Source: Misgurnus anguillicaudatus (taxonomy: Eukaryota > Chordata > Actinopteri > Cypriniformes > Cobitidae). Taken from it: a stretch of DNA of 64,000 nucleotides. The stretch spans positions 13,356,001-13,420,000 of the forward strand of contig NC_073346.2 in the NCBI RefSeq assembly GCF_027580225.2, in the 5' to 3' direction. This document shows positions 22,813-38,276 of this stretch, piece by piece. How positions within the stretch are numbered: position 1 is the stretch's first letter; every line of letters begins with the position of its first letter. Both the position numbers and the translations under genes were made by a program. The notes under the pieces are model-generated. The model worked only from the letters and a program-made list of their open reading frames with translations. It was not told where the DNA came from and did not search any database.

Positions 22813-24417
22813 TTAAAGGAATTCTACACTTTCATAAAAAAATCCCAATAACTTACCCCCATGTCATCCAAGATGTTGATGTCTTTCTTTGTTCAGTCGA
22901 GAAGAAATTATGTTTTTTGAGGAAAACATTGCAGGATTTTCTCATTTTAATAGACTTTAAAGGACAAGTTTGGTATTTTACACTTAAAGCCCTGTTTTCA
23001 GATGCAGGTGCACTGGAACAATCCTTCCTAAAATGCATGAAACTTTCATTTACAAAGACGTGAAACTCACCGAGCGGTCAGGGGTGGTCACTGACATGCT
23101 CACACAAAAATCGCTGCAAAAGATGCTTTTAAAAGATGTTTAAGCCTTTCGTTGTAAACTTGTGGACCTATTTTTCCAAACGCCTCACACCCGTACATTC
23201 TTCCGCTGAGAGCTTGAATAATAGACACTCCAGCCCAGTTGGTGGCGATAATCCACCTTTGCCAATTGCAAGAATAGAAACAACTCCATTTCCATTCTCG
23301 GGGCGAAGTAATACCGTACCTCACAGCACATGTAATACAAGTCAATGGAGTTGGACAAAAACTACGATAAAACCTGTTGGAATGCGTCTTTTGCAGCGAT
23401 TTTTGTGTGAGCATATCAGTGAACACCCCTGACCACTCGGTGAGTTTCACGTCTTTGTAAATGAAAGTTTAATGCATTTTAGGAAAGATTGTTCCAGTGC
23501 ACCTATGCAGCCATTATAGAGGTGGAGGTGAAACAACAAACACCCGAAAATTCTCGGGCCAGCCGCATATGTCGAAATTTCAGTCAAAACCGTTCGATTT
23601 CATCATAAACAATCTGAAAACAGGGCTTTAAGTGTAAAATACAGACTTTGTCCTTTAATGGACACCAACACTTAACTCAACACTTAACAGTTTTTTTCAA
23701 CGGAGTTTCAAAGGACTATAAACGATCCCAAACGAGGCATAAGGGTCTTATCAAGTGAAACGATTGTCATTTTTGACAATAAAATAACAAATATGCTCTT
23801 TTAAACCACAACTTCTCATCTTCATCCGGTCCTGAAAGCGCCAGCGTGACCCCACGCAATACGTCATGACGTCAAGAGGTCACAGAGGACGAACGCGAAA
23901 CTCCACCCCAGTGTTTACAAGTGTGTTGAAAGAGGACCGTTCCTACGTTGTTGTATGTGGAATGATACAAATTAATGTCTTTGTGTCAGTTTATTGTTTA
24001 AAATGGTCCGCAAATTTGCGTTTTATATATGTAACACGTGACCTCCCTACATCACTAAGCATTTACGTTAGGTCGCGCTGGACCGGACCTGGACGAAAAG
24101 TTGTGGTTTAAAATAGCATGTTTGTTGTTTTTCTTGTCAAAAATGACAATCGTTTTGCTAGATAAGACCCTTATGCCTCGTTTGGGATTGTTTATAATCC
24201 TTTGAAACTCTGTTGAAAAAAACTGTTAAGTGTTGAGTTAAGTGTTAAGTGTTGGTGTCCATTAAAGTCCATTAAAATGAGAAAAATCCTGCAATGTTTT
24301 CCTCAAAAAACATAATTTCTTCTGGACTGAACAAAGAAAGACATCAACATTTTGGATGACATGGTGGTGAGTAAATTATCTGGATTTTTCTTTTAAGAAA
24401 ATGGAATATTCCTTTAA
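22813..24417. mobile_element. Large palindromic TTAA element, interrupted by another
   Basis: The left arm (22813-22956 plus 23659-23812) is an inverted copy of the right arm (about 24100-24417), so each arm exceeds 300 bp. TTAA marks both outer ends (22813-22816, 24414-24417). The unpaired centre, about 23813-24100, has CpG-containing DNA and a short open frame with no recognisable domain. The long arms can form a giant hairpin. Family is probably Kolobok-like, judged only on TTAA. Confidence 0.75.
22957..23658. mobile_element. Second TTAA element nested in the left arm
   Basis: TTAAAGGACAAGTTTGGTA opens it and the inverse ending GACTTTGTCCTTTAA closes it. Its own arms are long: 22970-23125 pairs with about 23390-23650. 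TTAA occurs at both ends. Comparing with the intact right arm of the host element shows that removing this unit and one TTAA restores the host sequence, which confirms it is a later insertion. Confidence 0.8.
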
Positions 24418-25035
24418 CTTTCATGTTCATTATTGTAGAACCGTATAAATATGAATAATGTAAATCATTAGTTTCATTCTTGCCAGAATATAGGAACTGT
24501 TTGCTTTAATGTATGTAGGTATCCTCAGTAAAATATCTGCTTGCTTTCTGAATATTACTGTAATATTGGTATTTAATAAGCTCAGGTCCAGCTTACCTGT
24601 ACTCCACTGTATTCATTTGGCCAGCAGTTTTTAAACGTGTAATTAATTTAAGGTGAAATTCACAGTGGCTGCATCCGTAATATCTGTGGACAAAGCAGTT
24701 ATCTTATTTCAGCAGGTCTGCATTTGGCAATGCCATCTAATTACCATATTCATGAAGTAAACAACCATCATGAATAACTTTTGACTATAAGATAATATAT
24801 TAACCCATGAATTATCCAGTTGTGATACAAGAACACATGAAAGTGTGTTACGGTTTAAAGTTGATCAATTACCAATCTTAGAATGGGTTTTAAATTGGCA
24901 TGACAATATCAGCTACTTTAATTACAGGTCAACTGACTGAAAAAATAAAGAAATTAACTCCAGGGACCTAATTTATAAAGCATATAAAACATAGATCATG
25001 TGTATATGCAAAAAATATACAGCAAAGTTTATATA

Positions 25036-25442
25036 TGTGACCCTGAACCACAAAACCAGTCAAAAGTCACATGGAGATATTTGTAGCAATAACCATGGGT
25101 CAAAAGTATCGATTTTTCTTTAATGCCAAAAATCATTAGGATGTCAAGTAAAGCTCATTTTCAATGAGGATAATTCTTACATTATCTAGCATTAATAAAT
25201 ATATCAAAAATGATTTAACATTAGTAATGTGTGTTGTTAAACACATGGCAAATTTAAAGGCGATTTTCTCAATATTTCGATTTTTTGCACCCTCAGACTC
25301 CAAATTTTCAAATAGTATAGTAGTGGCCAAATATTGTCCTATCCTAACAAACCATACATTAATGGAAAGCTTATTTATTTTTTGACATCTCAATTTCAAA
25401 AAAGCTTACCCTCATGACTACTTTTTGTGTTTTAGGGTCACA
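25036..25442. mobile_element. Fish DNA repeat with GTGACCCTG...AGGGTCAC ends
   Basis: It opens ATGTGACCCTGAACCACAAA and closes TTTTAGGGTCACAT. The interior (for example TTTGCACCCTCAGA, AAACCATACATTAATGGAAA) is shared with the copy at 53692-54043. This is one of the commonest repeats of cyprinid genomes. Overlapping open frames on both strands are by-products. Confidence 0.65.
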
Positions 25443-25486
25443 TTTATAAAAACAGTCTTTGAACGTGGAAAAGTGCTTGGCGCCAC

Positions 25487-25971
25487 CCCAGGTGAAAAAG
25501 TAGTACACTTCCATAATATACTTAAAGTGCTCTATTTTCGCACACTAATTTTGTACTTAATATACTAAAAATTAATCTTTAGTACTTCTTAAGATTATCA
25601 AAGTGTACTTATTTGTGCTATACTGAGACACCATGAATATGAACTAAAATGCACTTTTAACATACTATCTCTGTATTAACAAAATGTATTTAGTTAGCAC
25701 TTGTATTAAACTTGAATTCAACTTCCATACAAAGATGGGTTCAAGTTTACTACAAGTGCTACCTAAATACATTTTTTATATACATTTTTAGCACCTTTTA
25801 GTTCATATTTATGGTGTCCCAAAATAGCACAGTAAAGTACACTTAGATGTTCTTAAGATTATCTCAAGTAGTACTAAAGATGAATTTTTTTGTATATTAA
25901 GTACAAAATTAGTGTGCAAAAATAAAGCACTTGAAGTACACTATTGGAAGTGTACTACTTTTTCACCTGGG
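25487..25971. mobile_element. Palindromic MITE with CCCAGGTGAAAAAGTAG ends
   Basis: CCCAGGTGAAAAAGTAGTAC at 25487 is perfectly inverted at the right end, and pairing continues inward for about 80 bp (TTTTGTACTTAATATAC against GTATATTAAGTACAAAAT). It is 485 bp and noncoding. Interior text near 25590-25800 recurs inside the hAT at 7352-7585. Confidence 0.75.
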
Positions 25972-26328
25972 TCGTCAGGTCTGCGCAAGACGTTGGCACA
26001 TTTGCTTATCAAAGTGCTGCAGGAAAATTTAAGCCATTCTTGCTGCTCGAAAAAGATTGACATGAAAGATCACCTGTCAATGTTTAAATGACATTAATAG
26101 ACATTGTTTAAAGGCAGAGACCTGAAACTGATCAGCTGCACACAATTTCATAATAATTTGCGATTTATAGATTGCACTTCTTAAAGCATTTGCACGTTTT
26201 ATCTATAAATCACACATACGTGCTTTCGAAAAATTAGCGCAAGATTTAAGACAGTTTTTACACATTTTATAAATAACACCCCAGCATCCTAAAATGTTTT
26301 TAATTATTTTAAAATGCTTCCTTTCCAG

Positions 26329-26392
26329 GCACCAGTCTGACATGACAGTGGAATCACTCGCTGCAGAGATTCTGAAAGCCATTGGATCCTAA
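26329..26392 (+). CDS. ulk4: Last coding exon with stop, probable ulk4
   Basis: It follows a TTTCCAG acceptor. One base completes the split Arg codon, then the frame reads HQSDMTVESLAAEILKAIGS and stops at TAA (26390-26392). The amphipathic run ESLAAEILKAIG suits a short terminal helix. The stop lies 1.2 kb from the stop codon of ctnnb1 on the opposite strand. Gene identity is from synteny, not from a remembered alignment. Confidence 0.65.
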
Positions 26393-26790
26393 ACCTACAA
26401 AACAGTTTTTATCCTGGTATTTAATTTATATTTGCACTTATTTATTAAGAATATACAGTGTTCTAAATTGTAAGACTGTTAAGCACTGAGACTACACACA
26501 AAGTCTTATACTAGTTAATTAATTTGCTTTGGTGTTAAATGGTGTTTGTTACTAGCTATTGGTTATTGTTGTAACTTTTGCCCATGAACGGGGCAGCAAG
26601 TTTATTTGCATTTCAGAAATTAAAAATAAATATGCACACAAAAATAAGATAAATTTAGGTCCATTTTATTGTTTAGCCAGGTCAAAACAAAGTCTTCAAC
26701 CAATATTGCAGGCTACAATAATTAGGGGTTCTTTTCAAAACCTTTCTAAAGCTACCATCAAATAAAAGAAACAAAAGATCAAGACAAGAG
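26393..26790 (+). other. ulk4: ulk4 3' UTR (candidate)
   Basis: After the stop codon the DNA is AT-rich with no gene. AATAAA on the + strand occurs at 26625-26630 and 26761-26766. Either could end the transcript. The second would bring the ulk4 end to within about 60-100 bp of a ctnnb1 polyadenylation signal on the other strand. Confidence 0.45.
26625..26630 (+). terminator. ulk4: AATAAA, first candidate ulk4 polyadenylation signal
   Basis: Canonical hexamer on the + strand 233 bp after the ulk4 stop codon. An alternative copy lies at 26761-26766. Downstream GT-rich context is weak, so choice between the two is open. Confidence 0.4.
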
Positions 26791-26839
26791 AGGAAAAAAA
26801 AGAAACAGAAAATGGCCCCGACTGATTGCAAACCCTTTG

Positions 26840-27603
26840 GAACATGGTTTTATTAAAGCAAGAGAGCTGAATATTTGGACTTCTCCAATTCTTGGTTTTA
26901 TACAAAAGCTACACAATCTTACATTTGATCAGAATACAATTCAACTGATTAATTAGTGTTCTACACCATAAACTTGATAAAATCTCCATGGATCATTAGC
27001 ACTATAACTCAACACTATGAGACGGTGGAAAGGAATACAAAGTTCTGCAAAATAAAAGACGAGTATCATAAAGCAAGCTAGATAAGTACCATTACAGACG
27101 GAAATATCCTTTAAAAATAAAAAAGTAATAAAAAGTACAGGCAAGGCTAAGGTTGAAAATTCCATCTTAGGATTTGCTTTTTGGGCTTTCTTCTGTCAAT
27201 CACACCAATTTCCCACCGAGAGCAGAACAAAAGTTTTACTTCCACGTGTTCCCATAGGAAACTCAGCTTGTATTAGTGTGTCAGGCACTTTCAGAGAAAC
27301 TAGTCCACTCTTCTCTTGAGCCCGCTCAGCAACTCTACAGGCCGAAATCACAATGCAGGTTCATTCAGATCAGACGATACAGCTGCGGCAGAGGAAAAGA
27401 AGAAGAAGAATCGGATTAAAATCAGGAGGAGAAGAAAAAAAACTCAAAGCTGCTGCGATGACTTCAACCTCAAATTCGGAATGCACCTCAGATTAGTTCT
27501 GCTACTGGCATGCTTTACTCATGCACAGATCAAACGTGACCAGCCGCTCATTTCGAGTGCGTGTTTAGCAAGGGGTGGTGCCTCACCTAAAAAGTCATTG
27601 TAT
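26840..27603 (-). other. ctnnb1: ctnnb1 3' UTR (candidate extent)
   Basis: This lies between the ctnnb1 TAA and the first minus-strand AATAAA. It has no coding potential of its own. A + strand open frame starting at 27316 is an antisense shadow of exon 15 and the UTR. The end point is set only by the polyadenylation hexamer. Confidence 0.5.
26849..26854 (-). terminator. ctnnb1: AATAAA, candidate ctnnb1 polyadenylation signal
   Basis: On the minus strand this reads AATAAA about 750 bp after the ctnnb1 stop codon. A second copy at 26665-26670 would give a 3' UTR of about 940 bp and would place the two convergent transcripts in overlap. Confidence 0.4.
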
Positions 27604-32440
<4,837 letters not shown>

Positions 32441-32453
<13 letters not shown>

Positions 32454-32485
32454 GATCCTTTCAGAGCCAAACACAGCTTTCTAAT
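32441..32485 (-). CDS. ctnnb1: ctnnb1 exon 2 with the start codon
   Basis: 45-bp exon between a TTTCAG acceptor (exon begins at 32485) and GTAAGT donor. ATG lies at 32453-32451 and is followed by GCA ACC CAA T, giving MATQ plus the first base of Ser5. The 32 bases before the ATG are 5' UTR. The ATG context AGGATCATGG has G at +4. Confidence 0.92.
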
Positions 32486-33139
32486 CTGAAAGACACACAG
32501 TGGTGTGGTTAATTTCCCATTTTGAGTGCCAACTTTCATACAGTCACACACTGGTCAAACACACAAACACATACCAGTGCAGCTAAAGCATACACAAGAC
32601 CCAGTGTTCAGACTGAAAGCTCTCTGTTTCCTAACCTGACTGCAGCTGGGATGAAAGAGTGAGACAGGATATGCCACACTACCCACACATACACTCGTGC
32701 CAACCCCTCATCATACACCCGGGAAAAAAAGCTCATGAAAAACAATAAACAGTACAAACAGGAACTCTAATGTCTCTGTGAGAGTTCAGGGACGTTTTTG
32801 TTGACATTTTAACAAGCAGTCATCCGACTACCTCAGGAGTGTGAACTTATCAGCTACTAAAACATATTTAGCAAATTGGTTCATTTAAAAAGGTTAAACT
32901 GGCTTAAACTAAATGTCAGGGAACAGTGAATTAAACCGTAACAATATTGCTGCGTTGTCAAGATACACTTGTTTGGTGTGGATGTTCAGGTGTGTTTGAA
33001 CTTTTCACACTTATAAATTTGGGGGGTGGTTTAGGTAACAATCTCATCAAGGTAGGGTGAATTCAGATTGAGATGAGTGTCAAGAACATCCTGTTCACAC
33101 ATCCCAGCCAACTCAAATAATTCACACTAATAGTAAACC

Positions 33140-33310
33140 CCTTTCATAGTTGATCCCAGAAAATTGCCATAAAATCTCCAGAGTGCCTTCTGTGTGAATG
33201 CAAACACGTCCCGGAATTGATCATGGGGTAAATCCCAGGATGGGGACCCTAGTAACATTGCTGTAACATCTCTGGAACACGTCCTGTGTGAAAAAGTCAG
33301 GAACAATGCT
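33140..33310. repeat. Repeat fragment in ctnnb1 intron 1
   Basis: Starts CCCCTTTCATAGTTGATCCC; contains CTGTGTGAATGCAAACACG and later CGTCCTGTGTGAAAAAGTC, which are texts typical of a dispersed fish DNA repeat. Ends are not resolved. Confidence 0.35.
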
Positions 33311-33699
33311 GTAAGATGTGTCGTAGTGATGTCACAACAACCTAGCTATTGTTCAGCTCTTTGACATAGGGGTTTTAAATGCAGATCAACGTTCATGATG
33401 AAGAAATGTCTGCAAACTGGAAAGAAACAACAGAGAGCTCCTCACTATCTGCGTTAAGATCGTTCGCAGCATACTCGAACAGCACGTCATGCGCTAGCTT
33501 ATGATCAAAACTGAGAAAATGCAAGCGCATGGTTTCGAGAGAGTTAAGACGTTGCGAACAAAAATCCACCAAGAGCGCGAATACAAATCCATTATGTGTC
33601 TTTACAAAATCAAAACAATTCCAGAACTAAACCCAGACACATTATCCATGTATTTTCCATAATCTGTGAAAAAAGTGACAAGCTTGTCAAGTATGCAAC

Positions 33700-34740
33700 G
33701 CATACTCAAAATGTGACCTCTGCATTTAACCCATCCCAGTGAGTAGTGAACACACGCACTAAAGTTGGGCAAAATGCCCCATTTTGAGATCGTCCTATCG
33801 TCAGCTTGTGAGATCGCCGAAACATGCTAGTATCGGGGGCAGGGCATTAGGTTACTCATTTATGACACTTGATTGATGGACAAAAAAATGCAAGGGCAAC
33901 ACGACCATGAATGTAACCACCTTAAAACTGATGCCATTAATCCGAGCACGGAAAAGCCCAGGCACTCTAAAATTTCCTGCGTGCCAGAGAGCGGGAACAG
34001 GACACTCGCTGGTTTTAACCCTCTGCACGCTAACAACCTCTCTTGTACAAGGAAATGTCCAAGCCACGCGTATTACACGCTCATGTGCGAGGAAGAGTCA
34101 GAATCATGCGCATTACAGAAGGAGTCCATGCCGTGCGCATTTAGGTCCGAGCAAGAGTCCCAAGACGCGCGCATTGAGTCCAGGTGCATGGGAGACTGCG
34201 CATGTTTATGTGAAACTATGATGATAATAACAACAGGGCTCCAGACTGCCACCAAAATTTGAGAATGTAACACTGAATTTTACATCCAGTCGCACATATG
34301 CGACCAGTAAATTTGACCTTTTTTGTGATGTGACACTGAATTTAAAACAGCACATTGTACTTTCTGCATCTATCATCAAAGTATAAGTAGAAATCTGAAT
34401 ATTTGGTTAGCATGTTGATTTACGGTATGTGCCCCTAAACTATCTGGTTGTGCCCCTAAAATTTTCAGTTGGGGGCCACTGTGCTTCTAGTGAAAAAAGT
34501 TAGTCTGGAGACCTGAACAACCATAACCAACTATTGTCATGAAGGCCTGCTATGGGCGATATGTCTGACTATTGTCAATACACCATCGGCACAACCCTAA
34601 CATGCACTGCAAGTCGTGAACACAATATTAGGATAAGGTGCCTTGCTCAAGGGCACCACAGTCGCTGCCCGTGAGACTCGAACCGGCAACTCTCAAGTTA
34701 AAAGCCTGACTCTCTAACCACTTGGCTACAACTGCCCCCG
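33700..34740 (-). mobile_element. tRNA-derived SINE, split by an insertion
   Basis: The head at 34620-34740 (minus) has a tRNA-like Pol III promoter: A box TAGCCAAGTGG (plus 34718-34728) and B box GGTTCGAGTCT (plus 34674-34684), then GGTGCCCTTGAGCAAGGC. The expected tail text, seen as TGACCTCTGCATTTAACCC, is found at about 33714-33733. The roughly 880 bp between is foreign to the SINE and includes the repeat at 34234-34511. Not a functional tRNA: the anticodon arm does not fold well and the unit has a SINE body. Confidence 0.6.
34234..34511 (+). repeat. Dispersed repeat, copy 1 of an inverted pair
   Basis: Runs from GGGCTCCAGACTGCC to AAAGTTAGTCTGGAG. Its reverse complement recurs at 38001-38276 with similar length and high identity by eye. 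The ends are themselves inverted (GGGCTCCAGACT / AGTCTGGAG), so the unit is probably a MITE. Confidence 0.65.
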
Positions 34741-36149
34741 TGTGTGAGAATTGCTTTATTTAGCTCAATTACTTCATGGCATCAGTTGTGTAAGAAGTTA
34801 ATGAAAACATTATTTGTGTAGGTCACCCCTTAGAAAATAAGTTTATGAATTTACATAATAGATGAACCATTTTCAGTGATTACTGTACATTATTATTACT
34901 GTACAATGTATGTTGGTGTGAAAATGTTATTAGGGTTAATAACCTAAAACTGCTGGCAAGATCTCTCTCTTTTTGACCCCTATCTAAGTCATGTGACAAA
35001 AACTAAAGGTTTTGCAAAAACACATTCATACACATCGCCTAAAAAAAACTAAAGGAAGCACTTTTAGATTTCACCAAGTCAGTTCAGTTTCAGCAAAGTG
35101 CTGAGTTTTTACACAATTACTAGTAATAGGAGTTGCTAAAGGTCTATAGGAGCTTAAATAATGTGCTCATTGAGAAACCCCACCGCCTTCACAGCAGCGT
35201 CAATATGCACATGACATTTTTTACTGATTGCCCTTCACCATCAGCAGTTAACACCTCCTGAAGAAATACTCAATTCAGCATCTCCAACTGAGGGCCCCAA
35301 TCTCCTCCTCTTTTGTGAGGCCTCCACCACAATTACCATAACACTAGCCCTGAGCCCACCTCCTTTATTCAGACATACAACACCCCTCTCCAAGTCAGTA
35401 GGGAGAGTGCACCCCTCTCCGAAATGTCCTACATTCATATGTAGCCTTGAGACCAAAACTGGCTGCCTATCTCCCTCTCTATTGTGTCTGTAAGGAAAAC
35501 ATACTGTTCCCTTCAGTCAAACAAGTCTTACAAAACACAAACATGTTGCAGCAAGTGAAAAGGTCAACAATGTTTCAACTAGAAGTACAGAAGTAGTTCA
35601 TCTACATTGAATAACACAGCAGGTTTTGCTTTATGATGCATCATGGTGTTGGCAATTAGTCCGAGAAAAATAATGTTACCATGTAAATTCAGATCTTACG
35701 GTTTTTCACAAACACTTACTTTCAGGATTTGGCTCTCAAAAGCAGCCTCTGTTTCAAGCTGAATTGGGTCAAGTAAGAAAGCTAGACTTGCATTACAGAT
35801 AATTGTGTGTGCCGTGGTGTTGTGAATATTGCAAACAGTCCATTAGAGAAAAATATAGAAACATAGCCAAGCTTCAAGACTGGAAATTTAAACAAATAAA
35901 ATACAGAACTTAGCAATATAGATTAACTATTTTGTAAAAAATCTTTCAATCAACTGTACTGCTGCTTGACAATTAAATAGACCATGCTAAACTAAGTATC
36001 ACCAACTAAGACCAACACAAGCTCCAAAACACACCCATGCCAGGCAGAGAACGAAAATGACACCGAAGCAATCAAAATAAATCTCTCAATCGTCTACATC
36101 ACAGTCAAAACCACACATAAAAATTTCCAATGAGGAGGACTCGGTACAT

Positions 36150-36330
36150 TGATAGTGTGTTTGATAAGGGGATGTGTAACACACAGTGCCGCTGTGGCAG
36201 TCTGCCTCGGGCTGCCGAGAGTTTCACAGCAGTCAGCCAGTCGCTCCGTCTCAGGCTTTCCAACATCTGGAGTCAATTGGACAGATAAACCCAGCAGCAT
36301 ACAGGCCTCAACCCCCCTCCTGCGGTATTA
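36150..36330. other. ctnnb1: High-complexity block in ctnnb1 intron 1
   Basis: GC-richer than the flanks, non-repetitive and without a credible protein. It could be an intronic enhancer or an alternative 5' exon region. I have no direct motif evidence for either. Confidence 0.25.
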
Positions 36331-36905
36331 CTGCACTCGTTCGCACGCAATGTGAGGTGCCAACTGAGCCCCAGTCTGCGAAAATCCCACACACTACACT
36401 ACGATTTTTCATTGTGTGGTACGACGCTGCTCGCTTTACTTTGGCTCGGTTTGCTTTTTCATTGCAGTTTAATGCCGTTTCAGAGTGGGTGGGATTATAG
36501 ACTTATCGTTACAGTCGCACAGCCTCTACTGCCTTATCATCATAAAAATGATACAAAAAAGCGCTCAACACAGGCAAACAAAACATATTTATGGAATGGT
36601 GTTCTTGTTCTCGGCATGCAAATGTTTTTTTTTACTGCTAAAAGGGAGTTTGGGAACTTGTACAACAAAGCACAGATGACAACATCACTTGGTTTGCATG
36701 TAGGAATGGGGCTGGTAGTGATGATTTTCTCTTTAGTATCAGTATGGCTTGCTGGGGAGCCTCAACCAAGGTGTTACTGAAAAAAGTATTAGGTACTAGG
36801 GTACTGTACACAGTGGAAAGCCACCGAAGAAGTGAGATGTACCTGGCCATACTATCCAATGAAAAGCACCATTAGATCTATGGTTTAGCAAACACTGGGC
36901 CTTTT

Positions 36906-37060
36906 CATTTACATAAGCATCTATGCATTTGGCAGATGTTATCCAAAAGACTTCCAGTTCAAGATATACGTTCTTAATCTGTGTACCCTGGGAAGCAAAC
37001 ATACAACCTTTATCGCTGGATTTTATAATCAACCTGAACAGCATGTGTGGGACTAGAATC
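36906..37060. repeat. SINE fragment with 'TTTGGCAGATG...TATCCAAA' text
   Basis: CATTTGGCAGATGTTATCCA followed by GTGTACCCTGGGAAGCAAAC matches the order seen in the copies at 50950-51090, 54124-54280 and 61265-61330. The full family ends in a tRNA-like block ('CTACCACTGAGC'). This copy is partial and diverged. Confidence 0.55.
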
Positions 37061-38000
37061 AACAAGAATTTCGCTCCTGTCAATTTGAACACTTCTTTCC
37101 CTATTCTTATTTCATAGACATGACAACATCCCAACCCTAATATCCACATGCGTCTATTTTTTTGTTGTCTAGCCATCCTGCACATTCAAAAAACCAAACT
37201 GAAAACCTACTGGTTCTAGAATCTACTGGTTGTTACATGGGTTCAGTTGCACAGAAAGCTAACAAAGATGAGATAAACAATGAATCTGACTTGGAGCTTG
37301 GCACACAAATCTATGCGATGGCTCAAGCAGAAGTTCAGAGTCAGCATTATGAAGAAAATCTAGTGCATTACAACAGTTTAAAGCTAAAACTAGCATGCAG
37401 CTTTAATTTTCCCAACGTACTATAAATTCTTAAGAGATGCCCTTATATAACAGGCAGGTTTCACACACACACAAAACTGCACCAAACCAATATTATCCTT
37501 TTGGGTTGACATACCCAAACATATTCGCACACATAGGCGAAGGCAAAACATGGCTACAGAAGAGACGAAAAAAGCAAAACAAACTAAAGCTTCTTCCAAA
37601 TACCATTCCCCAATAAACGATGGGCTCCCCCGAAGAAACCCGAGGAGGCTTGAGAAGACCAAGGCATTTGTTTGTAATCCTTGGCATTCATACCACCCCA
37701 AATGGCTCAAGCTAAGTGCCTGTTGTGACCTGGGGCATGAAGCTCAGATAGTGATTTCAACACCTGTGTTAGATATCAGAAATCTGGCTATTGTGTGGAG
37801 TGTTTCACTGGATCCGGTTAGTTGCTAGCTTCCAGCAATATCCTATATAGTTATAATTCTGCTATGAATGTGTAATTTGTGACTAGAGATGCTGTAACAC
37901 CATAATTCTGCGCATGTGTTATCGTATGCATTTACCTTGGCTGGAATTGCTGCATTCTGAATTCATATACCGGACCCATATCCAAAACATACTATATACA

Positions 38001-38276
38001 GGGCTCCAGACTAACTTTTTTCACTAGGAGCACTGTGGCCCCCAACTGAAAATTTTAGGGGCGCAACCAGAAAATTTAGGGGCACACACCAAAAATCAAC
38101 ATGCCAGCCAAATATTCGCATTTCTTCACATTTCCACTGTATTACTAATAAATACTTTAATGACAGATGCAGAAAGTACAATGTGCCGTTTCAAATTCAG
38201 TTTCACAATACAAAAAAGGTACAATTTACTGGTTGCACACTCTCAAATTTTGGTGGCAAAATGCATGTCTGGAGCC
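38001..38276 (-). repeat. Dispersed repeat, copy 2 of an inverted pair
   Basis: Inverse of 34234-34511, beginning GGGCTCCAGACTAAC and ending TGCATGTCTGGAGCC. Both copies lie in ctnnb1 intron 1, 3.5 kb apart, so the pre-mRNA could fold them into a long duplex. Confidence 0.65.

Larger units (their letters stand above)
22245..26328 (+). other. ulk4: Last ulk4 intron, filled with transposons
   Basis: A 4.1-kb intron with GT start (GTGAGT) and pyrimidine-tract CCAG end. It contains the nested TTAA palindrome (22813-24417), a 25036-25442 repeat and a palindromic MITE (25487-25971). The first 400 bp after the donor is higher-complexity DNA of unknown role. No gene was seen within it. Confidence 0.6.

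Noticed and set aside
34620..34740. Possible tRNA gene on the minus strand
   Set aside because: A and B boxes are present but the arms do not form a full cloverleaf and SINE body sequence follows; a SINE head explains it better.
36352..36780. 142-codon + strand frame in ctnnb1 intron 1
   Set aside because: No domain or homolog recalled, and composition equals the surrounding intron.
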